DNA of 14,494 nucleotides. Origin: Cellvibrionales bacterium UBA1854. GTDB lineage: Bacteria; Pseudomonadota; Gammaproteobacteria; Pseudomonadales; Porticoccaceae. The stretch's first letter is position 1, and every line of letters begins with the position of its first letter. The stretch covers positions 5,817 to 20,310 of the forward strand of contig DDII01000061.1 of NCBI GenBank assembly GCA_002338445.1. Reading direction: 5' to 3'. The notes beneath the pieces are model-generated. The model had not been told where the DNA came from and did no database searches. It saw only the letters and a program-made list of their open reading frames with translations. The translations under genes and the position numbers were made by a program. This document shows, one piece after another, positions 1 through 8,150 of the stretch.

Positions 1-266
1 GGCCACCAATAATCCCCCTCTGAATAGAAATCATTAATGCTCCCCTCACTGCGTTGGGAAACATCGGCGGTAATTGTCCTGATCTCCGCTTTATAAAGTT
101 TTTCTACATCAAAAAGAACATGCTCCCGATCAAGTCTTATGATGTTTGCGATACCGCACTCAGAGTTCCGCTGATCTGTTTGATGCCTGAAGGCCTCAGC
201 ATAAGAAAATGTTGATAAGGCACCCGAGACAAGAAAAAAAACGACAGAAACGAAAAAGGGCAACAT
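1..266 (-). CDS. Exported alginate_lyase-superfamily protein (PL38-like), N-terminal part only
   Basis: The reading frame is open from the ATG at 266 to the window edge and gives 88 residues; the rest lies outside. Residues 1-25 form a Sec signal peptide: a hydrophobic stretch, then SYAEA as a likely cleavage region. Residues 79-88 read DFYSEGDYWW, followed by Pro. This resembles the N-terminal signature of PF05426-type alginate lyase family proteins, which include PL5 and PL38 (PL38 contains glucuronan/alginate-type lyases). The likely role is beta-elimination of a uronic-acid polymer in the periplasm or outside the cell. The ATG directly abuts the TAA of the upstream beta-helix gene, so it is the last visible gene of the minus-strand operon. 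The catalytic residues are not visible, so family and substrate are provisional. Confidence 0.75.
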   Translation of the reverse strand, partial: MLPFFVSVVFFLVSGALSTFSYAEAFRHQTDQRNSECGIANIIRLDREHVLFDVEKLYKAEIRTITADVSQRSEGSINDFYSEGDYWW

Positions 267-1967
267 TTATTTTTGCCGCCTCGCAAGCTGAAAGTCGTAT
301 AAAGAGGCTCGGAGCGGTTTCTGATTAATCTGCTCAATATGGGGGTCTGGACCATACTCAAGGTTAAAGAATGAGTTGCCATGGATCCCTATAAGGCGGC
401 CCTGAACTCCATCGAATGGACCTTTCAGGATAACGACAGAATCAGTGGAGGGCGCCTCTTGAGTTATTACTTCGATGTTGTAGAGAGTACTAAAACGTCC
501 ATGAGAGGGTTTCCAATACGATGCTCCGCCTCCACCAAACAACGAATAAGATCGGTCTTCCCCAAGCAACGGAAGGTGAACCCTAATGTTATCAAATAGA
601 TTTTGGTGATTTGCCCCGGAGTGCTGATCGAGGACAGGGTGTGACAGAACCTCACAGTCTTTATAAACGCCCTTGACGGCATAAGTATTAAAGCTGAGGG
701 GATGCTCTGCGGTATTTTCGACTCTGACTCGTTTCGCGAGGACGTTATAGACACTTCCCATATGGACAGTATAGTGGGCCCTGTGCGCGCCTGAAGTTGT
801 GATATCCTGAAGAGTAACATTTGCGATATCGTCGGTTAAAATGCCGCTATCAGCGTTGATTATATGAATATTTCGAATAAAACCATCGTATACGCCTTCG
901 AGGTAAATTCCATTGTAGCCCTCCTCTAAATGGTGCGCGATATACACCCCATTCGGAAATTCTATTGTAAAATCACTCAATGAAATATTTTTTAAATGTT
1001 CCCATTTAACGAACTTAGGTTCCCAATCGCTATTAGCATCGATTAACAGCGGGTCTGCTAGCTGCAAATGGTTTCCATCGAGAGACAGTATCTTAGTGAC
1101 CTGGGTAACCAAAGCTCGTTTTGGATTCGTCCAATGGTGACTGCCTATAGCCGAAAAACGAGTCCGGTCTCCGTATAGCTCTGTTAAAAGAGAGCCATTT
1201 TCACCCTGTACATTATACCACTCAAGCTTAACAACATCGCCGACTTTTAAATGCCGGACATCATCAACCTGCACGGACAGCTCTCCACGGACACCTCCAA
1301 TCACATTAGCGAGCACCTCAGATGGTCTATCATACTCCTTTAAGTAGGCCTTTCCTCTGGCCCCAGGAACCCTTGCCCAGAGGTAACCGCCTGTCCAAGC
1401 ATACAGCGAAAAGGGCAAGTCAATGTTGTTGGCTGGTTCACGCTGACGCTTATCATTCAAGATAAGGTACTCAGATAGTTCAGTCATATGGGGCGGTGTT
1501 TTGAGGAGCCTCATTGGTCGTGGATAAAAGAGGATTGTCTCAGTTCCATCACCCTGAATAGCAAAATCGCTTCGATCGATGTAAAGAATCTCAGACAATA
1601 TGAAACGACCGGTGGGGAATTTGACGACCACAGGACCATCAAACGCCTTTGCCGCCTTCAACGCCTTTAAAACACCCTTAGTATCATCCCTCTCATCGTC
1701 TGCGATGGCACCATAATCTGTCACATTAAAAATTTTACCGTCTACGGAAGGCAACGATGTGTTGCCATTTTTATATCCAGCATAAGAGAAATCAGGAAGA
1801 TATGGTGCGCTATCGGTTAAAATCCGCGGCAAGGATGTTGCGTGTGGTAATCGTAGTCGCTCCAATTTTTCCGAGGAATCTCCCTCAGGAACTGGTGCCT
1901 CTCCTAACACGCTCGCCGCTAATAAAATTACAAAAAACAAAGAGAGAGACTTGAAATAAGATTTCAT
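267..1967 (-). CDS. Exported pectate-lyase-like right-handed beta-helix protein
   Basis: 566 residues. Residues 1-24 look like a Sec signal peptide ending near VLGEA. From about residue 80 there is a Pect-lyase/RHGA-epimerase-type (PF12708-like) opening, FNVTDYGAIADDERDDT, typical of N-terminal caps of single-stranded beta-helices. Short repeating strands such as NGIYLEGVYDGFIRNIHI continue to about residue 530. His/Arg-rich turns at 395-402 (HRAHYTVH) and 446-454 (DQHSGANH) are candidate active-site or ligand residues; this is inference. No lipobox is seen. Its ATG overlaps the GH2 stop by four bases (ATGA), so translation is probably coupled. It may be a polysaccharide lyase or, less likely, a glycoside hydrolase or epimerase. 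I cannot place it in a characterised CAZy family; similar proteins are often annotated as DUF4955/pectate lyase superfamily. Confidence 0.75.
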   Translation of the reverse strand: MKSYFKSLSLFFVILLAASVLGEAPVPEGDSSEKLERLRLPHATSLPRILTDSAPYLPDFSYAGYKNGNTSLPSVDGKIFNVTDYGAIADDERDDTKGVLKALKAAKAFDGPVVVKFPTGRFILSEILYIDRSDFAIQGDGTETILFYPRPMRLLKTPPHMTELSEYLILNDKRQREPANNIDLPFSLYAWTGGYLWARVPGARGKAYLKEYDRPSEVLANVIGGVRGELSVQVDDVRHLKVGDVVKLEWYNVQGENGSLLTELYGDRTRFSAIGSHHWTNPKRALVTQVTKILSLDGNHLQLADPLLIDANSDWEPKFVKWEHLKNISLSDFTIEFPNGVYIAHHLEEGYNGIYLEGVYDGFIRNIHIINADSGILTDDIANVTLQDITTSGAHRAHYTVHMGSVYNVLAKRVRVENTAEHPLSFNTYAVKGVYKDCEVLSHPVLDQHSGANHQNLFDNIRVHLPLLGEDRSYSLFGGGGASYWKPSHGRFSTLYNIEVITQEAPSTDSVVILKGPFDGVQGRLIGIHGNSFFNLEYGPDPHIEQINQKPLRASLYDFQLARRQK

Positions 1968-4393
1968 TTTTTTGGTATCTTTATGTAATGCCCTTTAAAG
2001 TCTTGTGTTTGTACACCAACGACTCCATCTGACTCTCCAGGCTCAAAGAGTATTGAGGCTCTCCCATTCGCAAGTTGCCGCGTCAACCCTCCACCTGGTG
2101 TGCCGAGACCCTTAACAAACCTCCCTCCTCCATTGTGAGTGAAGTAGATGGTCTGTGTGCATGTGATACAAAGCCTGTCCTTGCTATCGAACGCCTGTGC
2201 CCTGATGAACACGCTACTATCTGATCTCCTTTCCGTCTTAAGATCAATTCGCTTAAGCTTTCCAGGCTTGTTAAACAGATAGTTCACTGAGATTTCATGT
2301 CCTGCTACGACAGCAGAATCATCGTCATATCCCTCAACTCTTAGTGTATTAATGCCCTCCTCAAAGATTACATCCCAAGTTAACCCTGAGGCTGGATATT
2401 TCGTGATGTCACGGACCTTTGTCCCAAGTGCAATTCCATTTAGATAGAGTTGTGCGCTACTCGAATTACAAAACACAGAGATTGTTTTGGCCTCTCCGCG
2501 ACGTCCATACCTATCAGTCCAAGTATCTGATTCAATCCAACAAACAGGTTCCTTTCTCCAATAACTTGCAAATACATGGTAAGCGTCTTTGGGTTGTCCT
2601 GACCGATCAACTAACCCTTTTTGATTCACAAAAGGGATCGGATTTTCTGGGCGGATTGGTGTCCCAAAATCTTTAAAAGCCCACTGGGCCGAACCTGTAA
2701 ATAATGGGTCCGTCTCTGAATATCTGAGTGTCCAGTCGAAAAGGTCAACGATATATGTCTCATCCCATACGTAAGATTTTGCTACAGAAGTCACGCCGAC
2801 CTGATTAACCGCCTCCTCAACAGACACCTGTGCGCGCGCTCCGCCAACACCACCCCCTCCGAAAGGCGACTCAACGTGCCTTCCAACATGGGATGAGCCC
2901 CCGTACTCCATGTGCAATAAAGCAGGTACTTCCTCGCGATATTTCAAGATCGCTCCCTCATATTGGTGGTATCCGCCCCCATACCATCCCATCCAAATGG
3001 ACGGGGAATAAACATCAACAACTTCAGCTCCTTCAGTAAACTTTCTAATCACAGTTAGCCTATCAGGATCAATCTCTTTAGCCATGGCATGAAGGATTTT
3101 TAACTCCTTCAGCACCCTGGACGTACCAGTCATACCCGGCGCATCCGAGTCCCAAACCATTTCATTACCGAGCCCCCAAAAGAATATACTCGGCCTATTA
3201 TAATTTTGCTCGATCATCCTCTTGGTAATGTGATGAGTGTTTTTCTGCCAAGCAGCCCCACCAACCCCGCCGCGATTCCACGGCACCTCGTCCCATAAGA
3301 TCAAACCAAGGCGATCAGCCTCATCATAAACCACAGGGTCATGAGGATAATGACCTAACCTGATAAAATTAGCTCCTAACTCCTTGATTTGTCTTATATC
3401 TTTTTTTCTTTGTTCGTCAGGCATCGCTGAACCGAAGCCGGCATGATCCTCATGCAAATGTGTACCCCGCAAAAGAAGCCTCTTCCCGTTCAAGAAAAAC
3501 GGACCATGGGGCTTAAACTGGTACCAACGAAAGCCAAAATGGTCTTCAAAAATGTCAATTATGGCGTCCGTATCATCAATCATTTCAACCCGTAACCTAT
3601 ACAGGGAAGGGGTATCCGGCGACCAAAGTGCCGGATTTTTGACGACAAAATCTGATTCAGGACCAGATGCGAGAAGCGATCCGTCAGGTCCGAAGATCTT
3701 ACTCTCCAGCCGCGCTGGCTGAAAACCATCCTTTAAACTGAGGTCTGGGACCAATGACACCCGCCCGATGGAGCGGCTAACCTCTGGAGTCTTTATTTTA
3801 ACACTCTTGATAAAAGAGGATGGCTTAACCTCCAGCCAAACGTCTCGTGTCAATCCACCGAACTGGAAAAAGTCCGCTTTTTGAGATGGTATTAGATCAA
3901 TATCAATACCATTATCAACACGCACATCAATGATGTTCTCTCCATCAAAAACGTATCCCGAGATTTCCACATCGAAGCTCACATAACCGCCCACGTGGCT
4001 ACCGACAAGCTCTCCATTAACATAGATCTGTGCCTTCATCTGCGCGGCTTCAAAATGGAGAAAATATCGACGACTTTTAGAGGGATTAATGGTTAAGTAC
4101 TTACGATACCAAGAGGCATCCCTACGATACCCTGTCACGTTATCCGTGGTATCCTGATCATTCCAGGTGTGTGGAAGGTCGACCGCCTCCCAAGATTCCT
4201 CTTTCCAAAGCAGTGATTGATTGGCATCGGCATTCTCAAGATATAACCAATCATTTGAGATTAACTGTCTGTAAGAGCCATGCTCAGAATTATTTTTTGC
4301 ATCACTAATATCTTTAGTCTCAGAGAAACAACCACCAAGGAGCCAAAGCACAACGAGCAAGAGCATTCCAATAGACAATGACCTAATATCCAC
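1964..4393 (-). CDS. GH2-family glycosidase lipoprotein (beta-galactosidase/beta-glucuronidase type)
   Basis: The frame stays open up to a GTG at 4483 (839 residues), but I prefer the GTG at 4393 (809 residues). It follows a GAGGGG ribosome site and gives a normal lipoprotein signal, with Arg4, a hydrophobic core and lipobox LGGC at Cys22. Phe at +2 suggests outer-membrane sorting. The order is jelly-roll sugar-binding domain (about 45-190), Ig-like domain (to about 290), TIM barrel with RGTHLHED at 309-316, and C-terminal beta domains. The predicted acid/base is Glu411 in GLGNE and the nucleophile Glu496 in HMEYGG, the usual GH2 pair. It probably removes a beta-linked galactosyl or glucuronyl residue from oligosaccharides; specificity is unresolved. 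It is separated from kduD by about 160 bases but overlaps the beta-helix gene downstream. Confidence 0.88.
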   Translation of the reverse strand: MDIRSLSIGMLLLVVLWLLGGCFSETKDISDAKNNSEHGSYRQLISNDWLYLENADANQSLLWKEESWEAVDLPHTWNDQDTTDNVTGYRRDASWYRKYLTINPSKSRRYFLHFEAAQMKAQIYVNGELVGSHVGGYVSFDVEISGYVFDGENIIDVRVDNGIDIDLIPSQKADFFQFGGLTRDVWLEVKPSSFIKSVKIKTPEVSRSIGRVSLVPDLSLKDGFQPARLESKIFGPDGSLLASGPESDFVVKNPALWSPDTPSLYRLRVEMIDDTDAIIDIFEDHFGFRWYQFKPHGPFFLNGKRLLLRGTHLHEDHAGFGSAMPDEQRKKDIRQIKELGANFIRLGHYPHDPVVYDEADRLGLILWDEVPWNRGGVGGAAWQKNTHHITKRMIEQNYNRPSIFFWGLGNEMVWDSDAPGMTGTSRVLKELKILHAMAKEIDPDRLTVIRKFTEGAEVVDVYSPSIWMGWYGGGYHQYEGAILKYREEVPALLHMEYGGSSHVGRHVESPFGGGGVGGARAQVSVEEAVNQVGVTSVAKSYVWDETYIVDLFDWTLRYSETDPLFTGSAQWAFKDFGTPIRPENPIPFVNQKGLVDRSGQPKDAYHVFASYWRKEPVCWIESDTWTDRYGRRGEAKTISVFCNSSSAQLYLNGIALGTKVRDITKYPASGLTWDVIFEEGINTLRVEGYDDDSAVVAGHEISVNYLFNKPGKLKRIDLKTERRSDSSVFIRAQAFDSKDRLCITCTQTIYFTHNGGGRFVKGLGTPGGGLTRQLANGRASILFEPGESDGVVGVQTQDFKGHYIKIPKK

Positions 4394-4430
4394 TACACAC
4401 ACCCCCCTCTTCAGTCTTTTAAAATCCGCC

Positions 4431-4458
4431 AGTATATTTACAGGCGATATGTTTTCAG
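4431..4458 (-). promoter_or_regulatory. Possible internal promoter before the GH2 gene
   Basis: Read on the minus strand there is a good -10 TATACT (4436-4431) and a weaker -35 CTGAAA (4458-4453) with a 16-base spacer. It lies in the only sizeable gap of the operon, between kduD and GH2. A start near 4424 would give a leader of about 30 bases to the GTG at 4393. The -35 match is modest, so this is tentative. Confidence 0.3.
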
Positions 4459-4551
4459 TCATCTTCGCAACTTTAAAACACACCTCATGACTTTACTTAA
4501 GTACAATCCGGTTGTTAAGAAAAAATAAATCAATCTCCATGGATAAATCTG

Positions 4552-5322
4552 CTACCGACCCATCCAGCCACCATCAACTGTTAGCACATGACCGTTGACG
4601 TAATCAGCAGATGAGGATGAAAGAAAAAGTGCTGCTCCCACAATATCTTCCGGCTTGCCCCATCGCTTTGCAGGAATCCTTGCCATAATTTCCTTGCTCC
4701 GAATAGGATCCGACCGCAATGCTGCTGTGTTGTCGGTGTCAATGTAGCCTGGAGCGATTGCATTAACCTGCACTCCTCCCGACGCCCACTCATTAGCAAG
4801 CGCTTTTGTTAACTGAGCGACCCCACCCTTGCTCGCGGCATAAGCTGGCACCGTTAGTCCTCCCTGAAAGCTGAGCAAAGACGCAATGTTAATGATCTTT
4901 CCAGAACCTCGCTTGAACATGTCTTTACCAATTTCTCTACAAAACTGAAATACTCCTGTCAAATTAGTATCGATCACCGACTGCCAATCCTCATCTGTGT
5001 AGTCTACGGAGGGAGCCCGACGTATTGTTCCTGCATTGTTCACCAAAATATCAATCTTCTGATATAGGCGAAAAATAGCCTCGCAAGCCTCCTTAACATC
5101 GGTGGCCCGAGACTGATCACAGCCGATTGCTGATGAGCGACGACCAAAGGCCTTTATTTCCTCAAAGGTACCCATAGCATTTTCTTGAGTTGAAGCTACG
5201 ACTATGACATCAGCTCCTGCTCTTGCAAGGCCGAGAGCAATAGCTCGACCAATCCCGCGGCTCGCGCCAGTTACCACTGCTGTTTTTCCTTTCAAATCAA
5301 AAGAAGTCATATTTAAGCTCAT
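4552..5322 (-). CDS. kduD: 2-dehydro-3-deoxy-D-gluconate 5-dehydrogenase (KduD)
   Basis: 256-residue classical short-chain dehydrogenase. It shows the NAD(P)-binding TGASRGIG at 18-25, NNAGTIRR at 95-102, Ser148, and the YxxxK pair Tyr161/Lys165. NIASLLSFQGG, NAIAPGY and the C-terminal DYVNGHVLTVDGGW resemble E. coli KduD closely, including the IRR signature and the length (about 253). The family interconverts 2,5-diketo-3-deoxygluconate and 2-keto-3-deoxygluconate with NAD(H) in the cytoplasm, the step after KduI. The frame is open upstream to 5502, but that part lies inside dctM. The ATG at 5322 overlaps the dctM stop (TAATG); a second ATG at 5310 is also possible. The ribosome site is weak, so coupling to dctM is likely. 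An alginate-type DEH reductase is a less likely alternative because the match is to KduD proper. Confidence 0.9.
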   Translation of the reverse strand: MSLNMTSFDLKGKTAVVTGASRGIGRAIALGLARAGADVIVVASTQENAMGTFEEIKAFGRRSSAIGCDQSRATDVKEACEAIFRLYQKIDILVNNAGTIRRAPSVDYTDEDWQSVIDTNLTGVFQFCREIGKDMFKRGSGKIINIASLLSFQGGLTVPAYAASKGGVAQLTKALANEWASGGVQVNAIAPGYIDTDNTAALRSDPIRSKEIMARIPAKRWGKPEDIVGAALFLSSSSADYVNGHVLTVDGGWMGR

Positions 5323-6620
5323 TAGATAATCAAGCCAAGGGCGTTGGGGACACCCTCGCTTAAGTAAGGAAGAAACGTCACTAACAACAGCACACCAATC
5401 AGTGCCAGATAAAGAATCTTTAAGGGCCGAATAAGACGCTGGATGGTAGTGCCGGCAACGGCACATCCGACAAAGAGTACACTGCCCACCGGGGGGGTAC
5501 AAAGGCCAATCGATAAATTTAATACCAACATGATCCCAAAATGGATTGGCGACATGCCGAGGTCGGTGGCTACGGGTAAGAAGATCGGCGTAAATATTAA
5601 TATCGCAGGTGTGATGTCAAGGAATATCCCAATCAAAAGTAAGATAATATTGATCATTAGCAGGATGACAATGGGATTATCACTTATCCCTAACATAAAG
5701 TCGCTTATACTCTGCGGAATATTTTCGTACGCCAATACCCACGCCATCCCGGAAGAAACTCCGATCAGAAGGAGAACAATAGCTGTTGTTTCTATGGACT
5801 TGAGCATAATATTGGGAAGATCGCGGACAGTTATCTCGCCATAGTAAAGTGTCAATGCGAGTCCATATACTACCGCAACAGCACTCGCCTCGGTTGCGGT
5901 AAAAAGGCCAGCGACTATCCCCACGACAACAATCACCACCAGAAAGATGCTGGGCCCAGCATCCAAAACCTTATAAATTGCTACTGCCAATGGAATACGC
6001 TTGGACACCGGAAAATTGTGTTTTTTGGAATAGGCAGCTGCCACCATCATTAACGCAACTCCGGCAATGATTCCGGGCACGTAACCTGCCATGAATAATG
6101 CCGCAATCGACACACCTCCTGCTGCTACCGCATAAACAATTAACACGTTACTGGGTGGAATCAACAGCCCTAAAATAGAGCCAGTCACTGTAACGGCAGT
6201 GCTAAAGTCTCTGTCGTAGCCCTCCCTCTCCATTTTTGGAATCATAAACGAGCCAATTGCTGACGTCGCCGCAACTGCAGAACCTGAAATGGATCCAAAC
6301 AGCATGCACGAAAGCGTGTTTACAAGCGCAAGGCCCCCAGGGATAGTGCCTATCAATGCCTTCGCCGCCTCTATCAATCGCTCCGCAATGCCCCCTCGTC
6401 CCATAAGGTACCCTGACATAATAAAAAACGGGATCGACAACAAGGTAAAACTATCAAGCCCTCCCGCAAGTCGCTGAGCCAGCGTCGTAGTTGCAAACTC
6501 GAAAGGCATACTCAACATTAAAGTGATCAAAGACGAGAGTGCAATACACACCGCGATTGGTACACCCAGGATAATCAGAGTAAAGAAAACACCTAGCAAC
6601 ACAAGTACAGTTAAAAGCAT
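5322..6620 (-). CDS. dctM: TRAP transporter large membrane subunit (DctM family)
   Basis: 432 residues and almost entirely hydrophobic, with about a dozen predicted membrane segments. Family-typical stretches include FTLLSIPFFIMSGYLMGRGG, FGSISGSAVAATSAIG, LIPPSNVLIVYAV, FTATEASAVAVVYG and GLCTPPVG. DctM is the ion-coupled translocation subunit of TRAP transporters in the inner membrane. The start is chosen at 6620 because GAGGG lies about 8 bases before it and the dctQ stop is one base upstream. An in-frame ATG at 6635 would overlap dctQ. The gene ends inside the kduD start (TAATG). With DctP and DctQ next to it the transporter is complete. Its neighbours suggest a uronate-derived substrate. 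Confidence 0.93.
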   Translation of the reverse strand: MLLTVLVLLGVFFTLIILGVPIAVCIALSSLITLMLSMPFEFATTTLAQRLAGGLDSFTLLSIPFFIMSGYLMGRGGIAERLIEAAKALIGTIPGGLALVNTLSCMLFGSISGSAVAATSAIGSFMIPKMEREGYDRDFSTAVTVTGSILGLLIPPSNVLIVYAVAAGGVSIAALFMAGYVPGIIAGVALMMVAAAYSKKHNFPVSKRIPLAVAIYKVLDAGPSIFLVVIVVVGIVAGLFTATEASAVAVVYGLALTLYYGEITVRDLPNIMLKSIETTAIVLLLIGVSSGMAWVLAYENIPQSISDFMLGISDNPIVILLMINIILLLIGIFLDITPAILIFTPIFLPVATDLGMSPIHFGIMLVLNLSIGLCTPPVGSVLFVGCAVAGTTIQRLIRPLKILYLALIGVLLLVTFLPYLSEGVPNALGLII

Positions 6621-6621
6621 C

Positions 6622-7149
6622 TCATTGGCCCTCATCTGGGTCTTTCTGTGATAGTGCGGCCTCTTCGCCCTTCCTATCATTGGTCCACAATATATTTACT
6701 ATGTGATTGACAGCATAAATCGATATTAATATGCCGCTCAAAGGCAGCACTAGATACACTTGGAACATCTGTATTCCAAGTGCAGCAGAGGTCTGCTCAA
6801 GGTCTCTAGTTAGTTCAACGAGCTGGAATCCACCGAATATCAATATCACAACCGCAAACACCAGACTCACAAGCATCGCAAGCACTTCGGCAGTAATTCG
6901 CTCACCTTGTTCAAGTGTTGTCACAAAGACGTCAATACAAACATGCATTCGGTTTCGGAATGTATAAACGGCTCCAAGCATACCCAACCATATCAGTAAA
7001 AATCGTGCCAGCTCCTCGGTCACGGAGCTTGGCGCTTGTAAGGCATACCTGCCGACAACTTGCCAAAGCACAACAATTAACATCGACGTGCCGATAATCA
7101 GGAGTGCTATCTTTAGAAAATTATCTAGCACACTTATTAAACCCTTCAA
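6622..7149 (-). CDS. dctQ: TRAP transporter small membrane subunit (DctQ family), TTG start
   Basis: 175 residues with four predicted membrane helices (about 10-30, 45-65, 88-110 and 128-150). DctQ-like features are WQVVGRY near 29-35, EELARFLLIWLGMLGA near 45-60, and RNRMHVCIDVF in the following loop. It pairs with DctM in the inner membrane and is needed for TRAP transport. The start codon is TTG at 7149, overlapping the dctP stop in TTGA. A strong GGAGG seven bases upstream (7157-7161) supports this unusual start. An in-frame GTG at 7131 would give a shorter form but lacks such a site. The C-terminal tail is charged and cytoplasmic. The gene stops one base before the preferred dctM start. 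Confidence 0.92.
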   Translation of the reverse strand: MKGLISVLDNFLKIALLIIGTSMLIVVLWQVVGRYALQAPSSVTEELARFLLIWLGMLGAVYTFRNRMHVCIDVFVTTLEQGERITAEVLAMLVSLVFAVVILIFGGFQLVELTRDLEQTSAALGIQMFQVYLVLPLSGILISIYAVNHIVNILWTNDRKGEEAALSQKDPDEGQ

Positions 7150-8150
7150 GGTGACGCCTCCATGGCTTCCACTTGCTTTATGATAGATCCAAGCTCACTA
7201 TCGCGAAACGCAGCCCTCATACCTGCCACCGCTGCCCTAAAAGGCTTTTTATCAGGATAGATCACTTGTACACCAGCGGCCTTAACTTGTTGCAAAGCAT
7301 ATGTTTCTGCTTCTGCCCAAAGCGTTTTTTGGAGGTCCACCGACTCAGTAACCGCTCGATTGAGCCATCCTTTTTGCTCCTCTGAAAGCCTGTTGAATAC
7401 GGCGCTGGACATCACCAGCACATCTGGGACCGAGGTGTGTTCGTCTAAAGTGTAATATTTAGCAGCCTCATAATGCTTTGATAAAAAATATGATGGAGGA
7501 TTGTTTTCTGCTCCGTCCACCACACCCTGTTGAAGCGCGGTGTATAGCTCGCCCCAAGTTATGGGGGTTGCAGCTCCTCCGAGAGCTTCTACCATCTTTA
7601 TGGACGTACGGCTAGGTAAAACACGCACCTTCTTACCCAAAAGATCTTGCGGGGCATTTACCGCAGCATCGCTCATGTAAAAACTCCTACTACCGGCATC
7701 ATAGTAACCTACCCCTTTCAGCCTGACGTCACCGAGGGTATTAAGCATCGACTTGCCAATATGACTGTCAAGCACCCGCCAATAGTGATCACTGTCCGTA
7801 AATAGGTAAGGTATAGAAAATAGACGCATGCCTGAGGAGAAACCTTCAAGCGAGATGGCAGAGACCTTTGTCATGGCAATTGATCCAACTTGCAACATCT
7901 CAATCATTTCCCTTTCGCTGCCCAGTTGCCCATTAAGATAGATGTCAATCCGCATCTTTCCGCTTGAGAATACAGTAAGACGTTCAGCCATGTGCTCCAT
8001 AGCCCTGTGGACCGGATGCTCAGCGCTCAATCCATGGGCTAGCTTTAATACAGCAACCTCTGAGGAATTATCATGCTTTAAGAGGACAAAGCTAGATAAC
8101 AGGATCGGAATCAAAACCACTGTTATCAATAGGACCCTCGACAATTTCAT
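7146..8150 (-). CDS. dctP: TRAP transporter solute-binding protein (DctP family), probably uronate-type
   Basis: 334 residues with an N-terminal hydrophobic export signal or anchor (about 5-24), but no alanine-type cleavage site is obvious. The family core follows: LKLAHGLSAEHPVH, GQLGSEREMIEMLQVG, FSIPYLFTDSDHYWRV, KVRVLPSR, and ALQQGVVDGAENNPPSY. Arg176 in KVRV corresponds to the conserved carboxylate-binding Arg of DctP proteins. GSRSFY at 153-158 resembles the acidic-sugar subgroup. DctP proteins capture organic acids in the periplasm and deliver them to DctQM. Because GH105 lies just upstream and KduI/KduD act inside the cell, the likely ligand is an unsaturated or keto-deoxy mono-uronate (inference). 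The ATG overlaps the GH105 stop by four bases (ATGA). Confidence 0.92.
   Translation of the reverse strand: MKLSRVLLITVVLIPILLSSFVLLKHDNSSEVAVLKLAHGLSAEHPVHRAMEHMAERLTVFSSGKMRIDIYLNGQLGSEREMIEMLQVGSIAMTKVSAISLEGFSSGMRLFSIPYLFTDSDHYWRVLDSHIGKSMLNTLGDVRLKGVGYYDAGSRSFYMSDAAVNAPQDLLGKKVRVLPSRTSIKMVEALGGAATPITWGELYTALQQGVVDGAENNPPSYFLSKHYEAAKYYTLDEHTSVPDVLVMSSAVFNRLSEEQKGWLNRAVTESVDLQKTLWAEAETYALQQVKAAGVQVIYPDKKPFRAAVAGMRAAFRDSELGSIIKQVEAMEASP

Noticed and set aside
4531..4545. TCCATGGA palindrome after kduD as a terminator or operator
   Set aside because: It is a short palindrome without a loop or a directly adjoining T-run and with no second copy in the window that I noticed.
5323..5502. N-terminal extension of kduD
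   Set aside because: The extension lies inside dctM, has no similarity to dehydrogenases, and the KduD length fits the start at 5322 or 5310.
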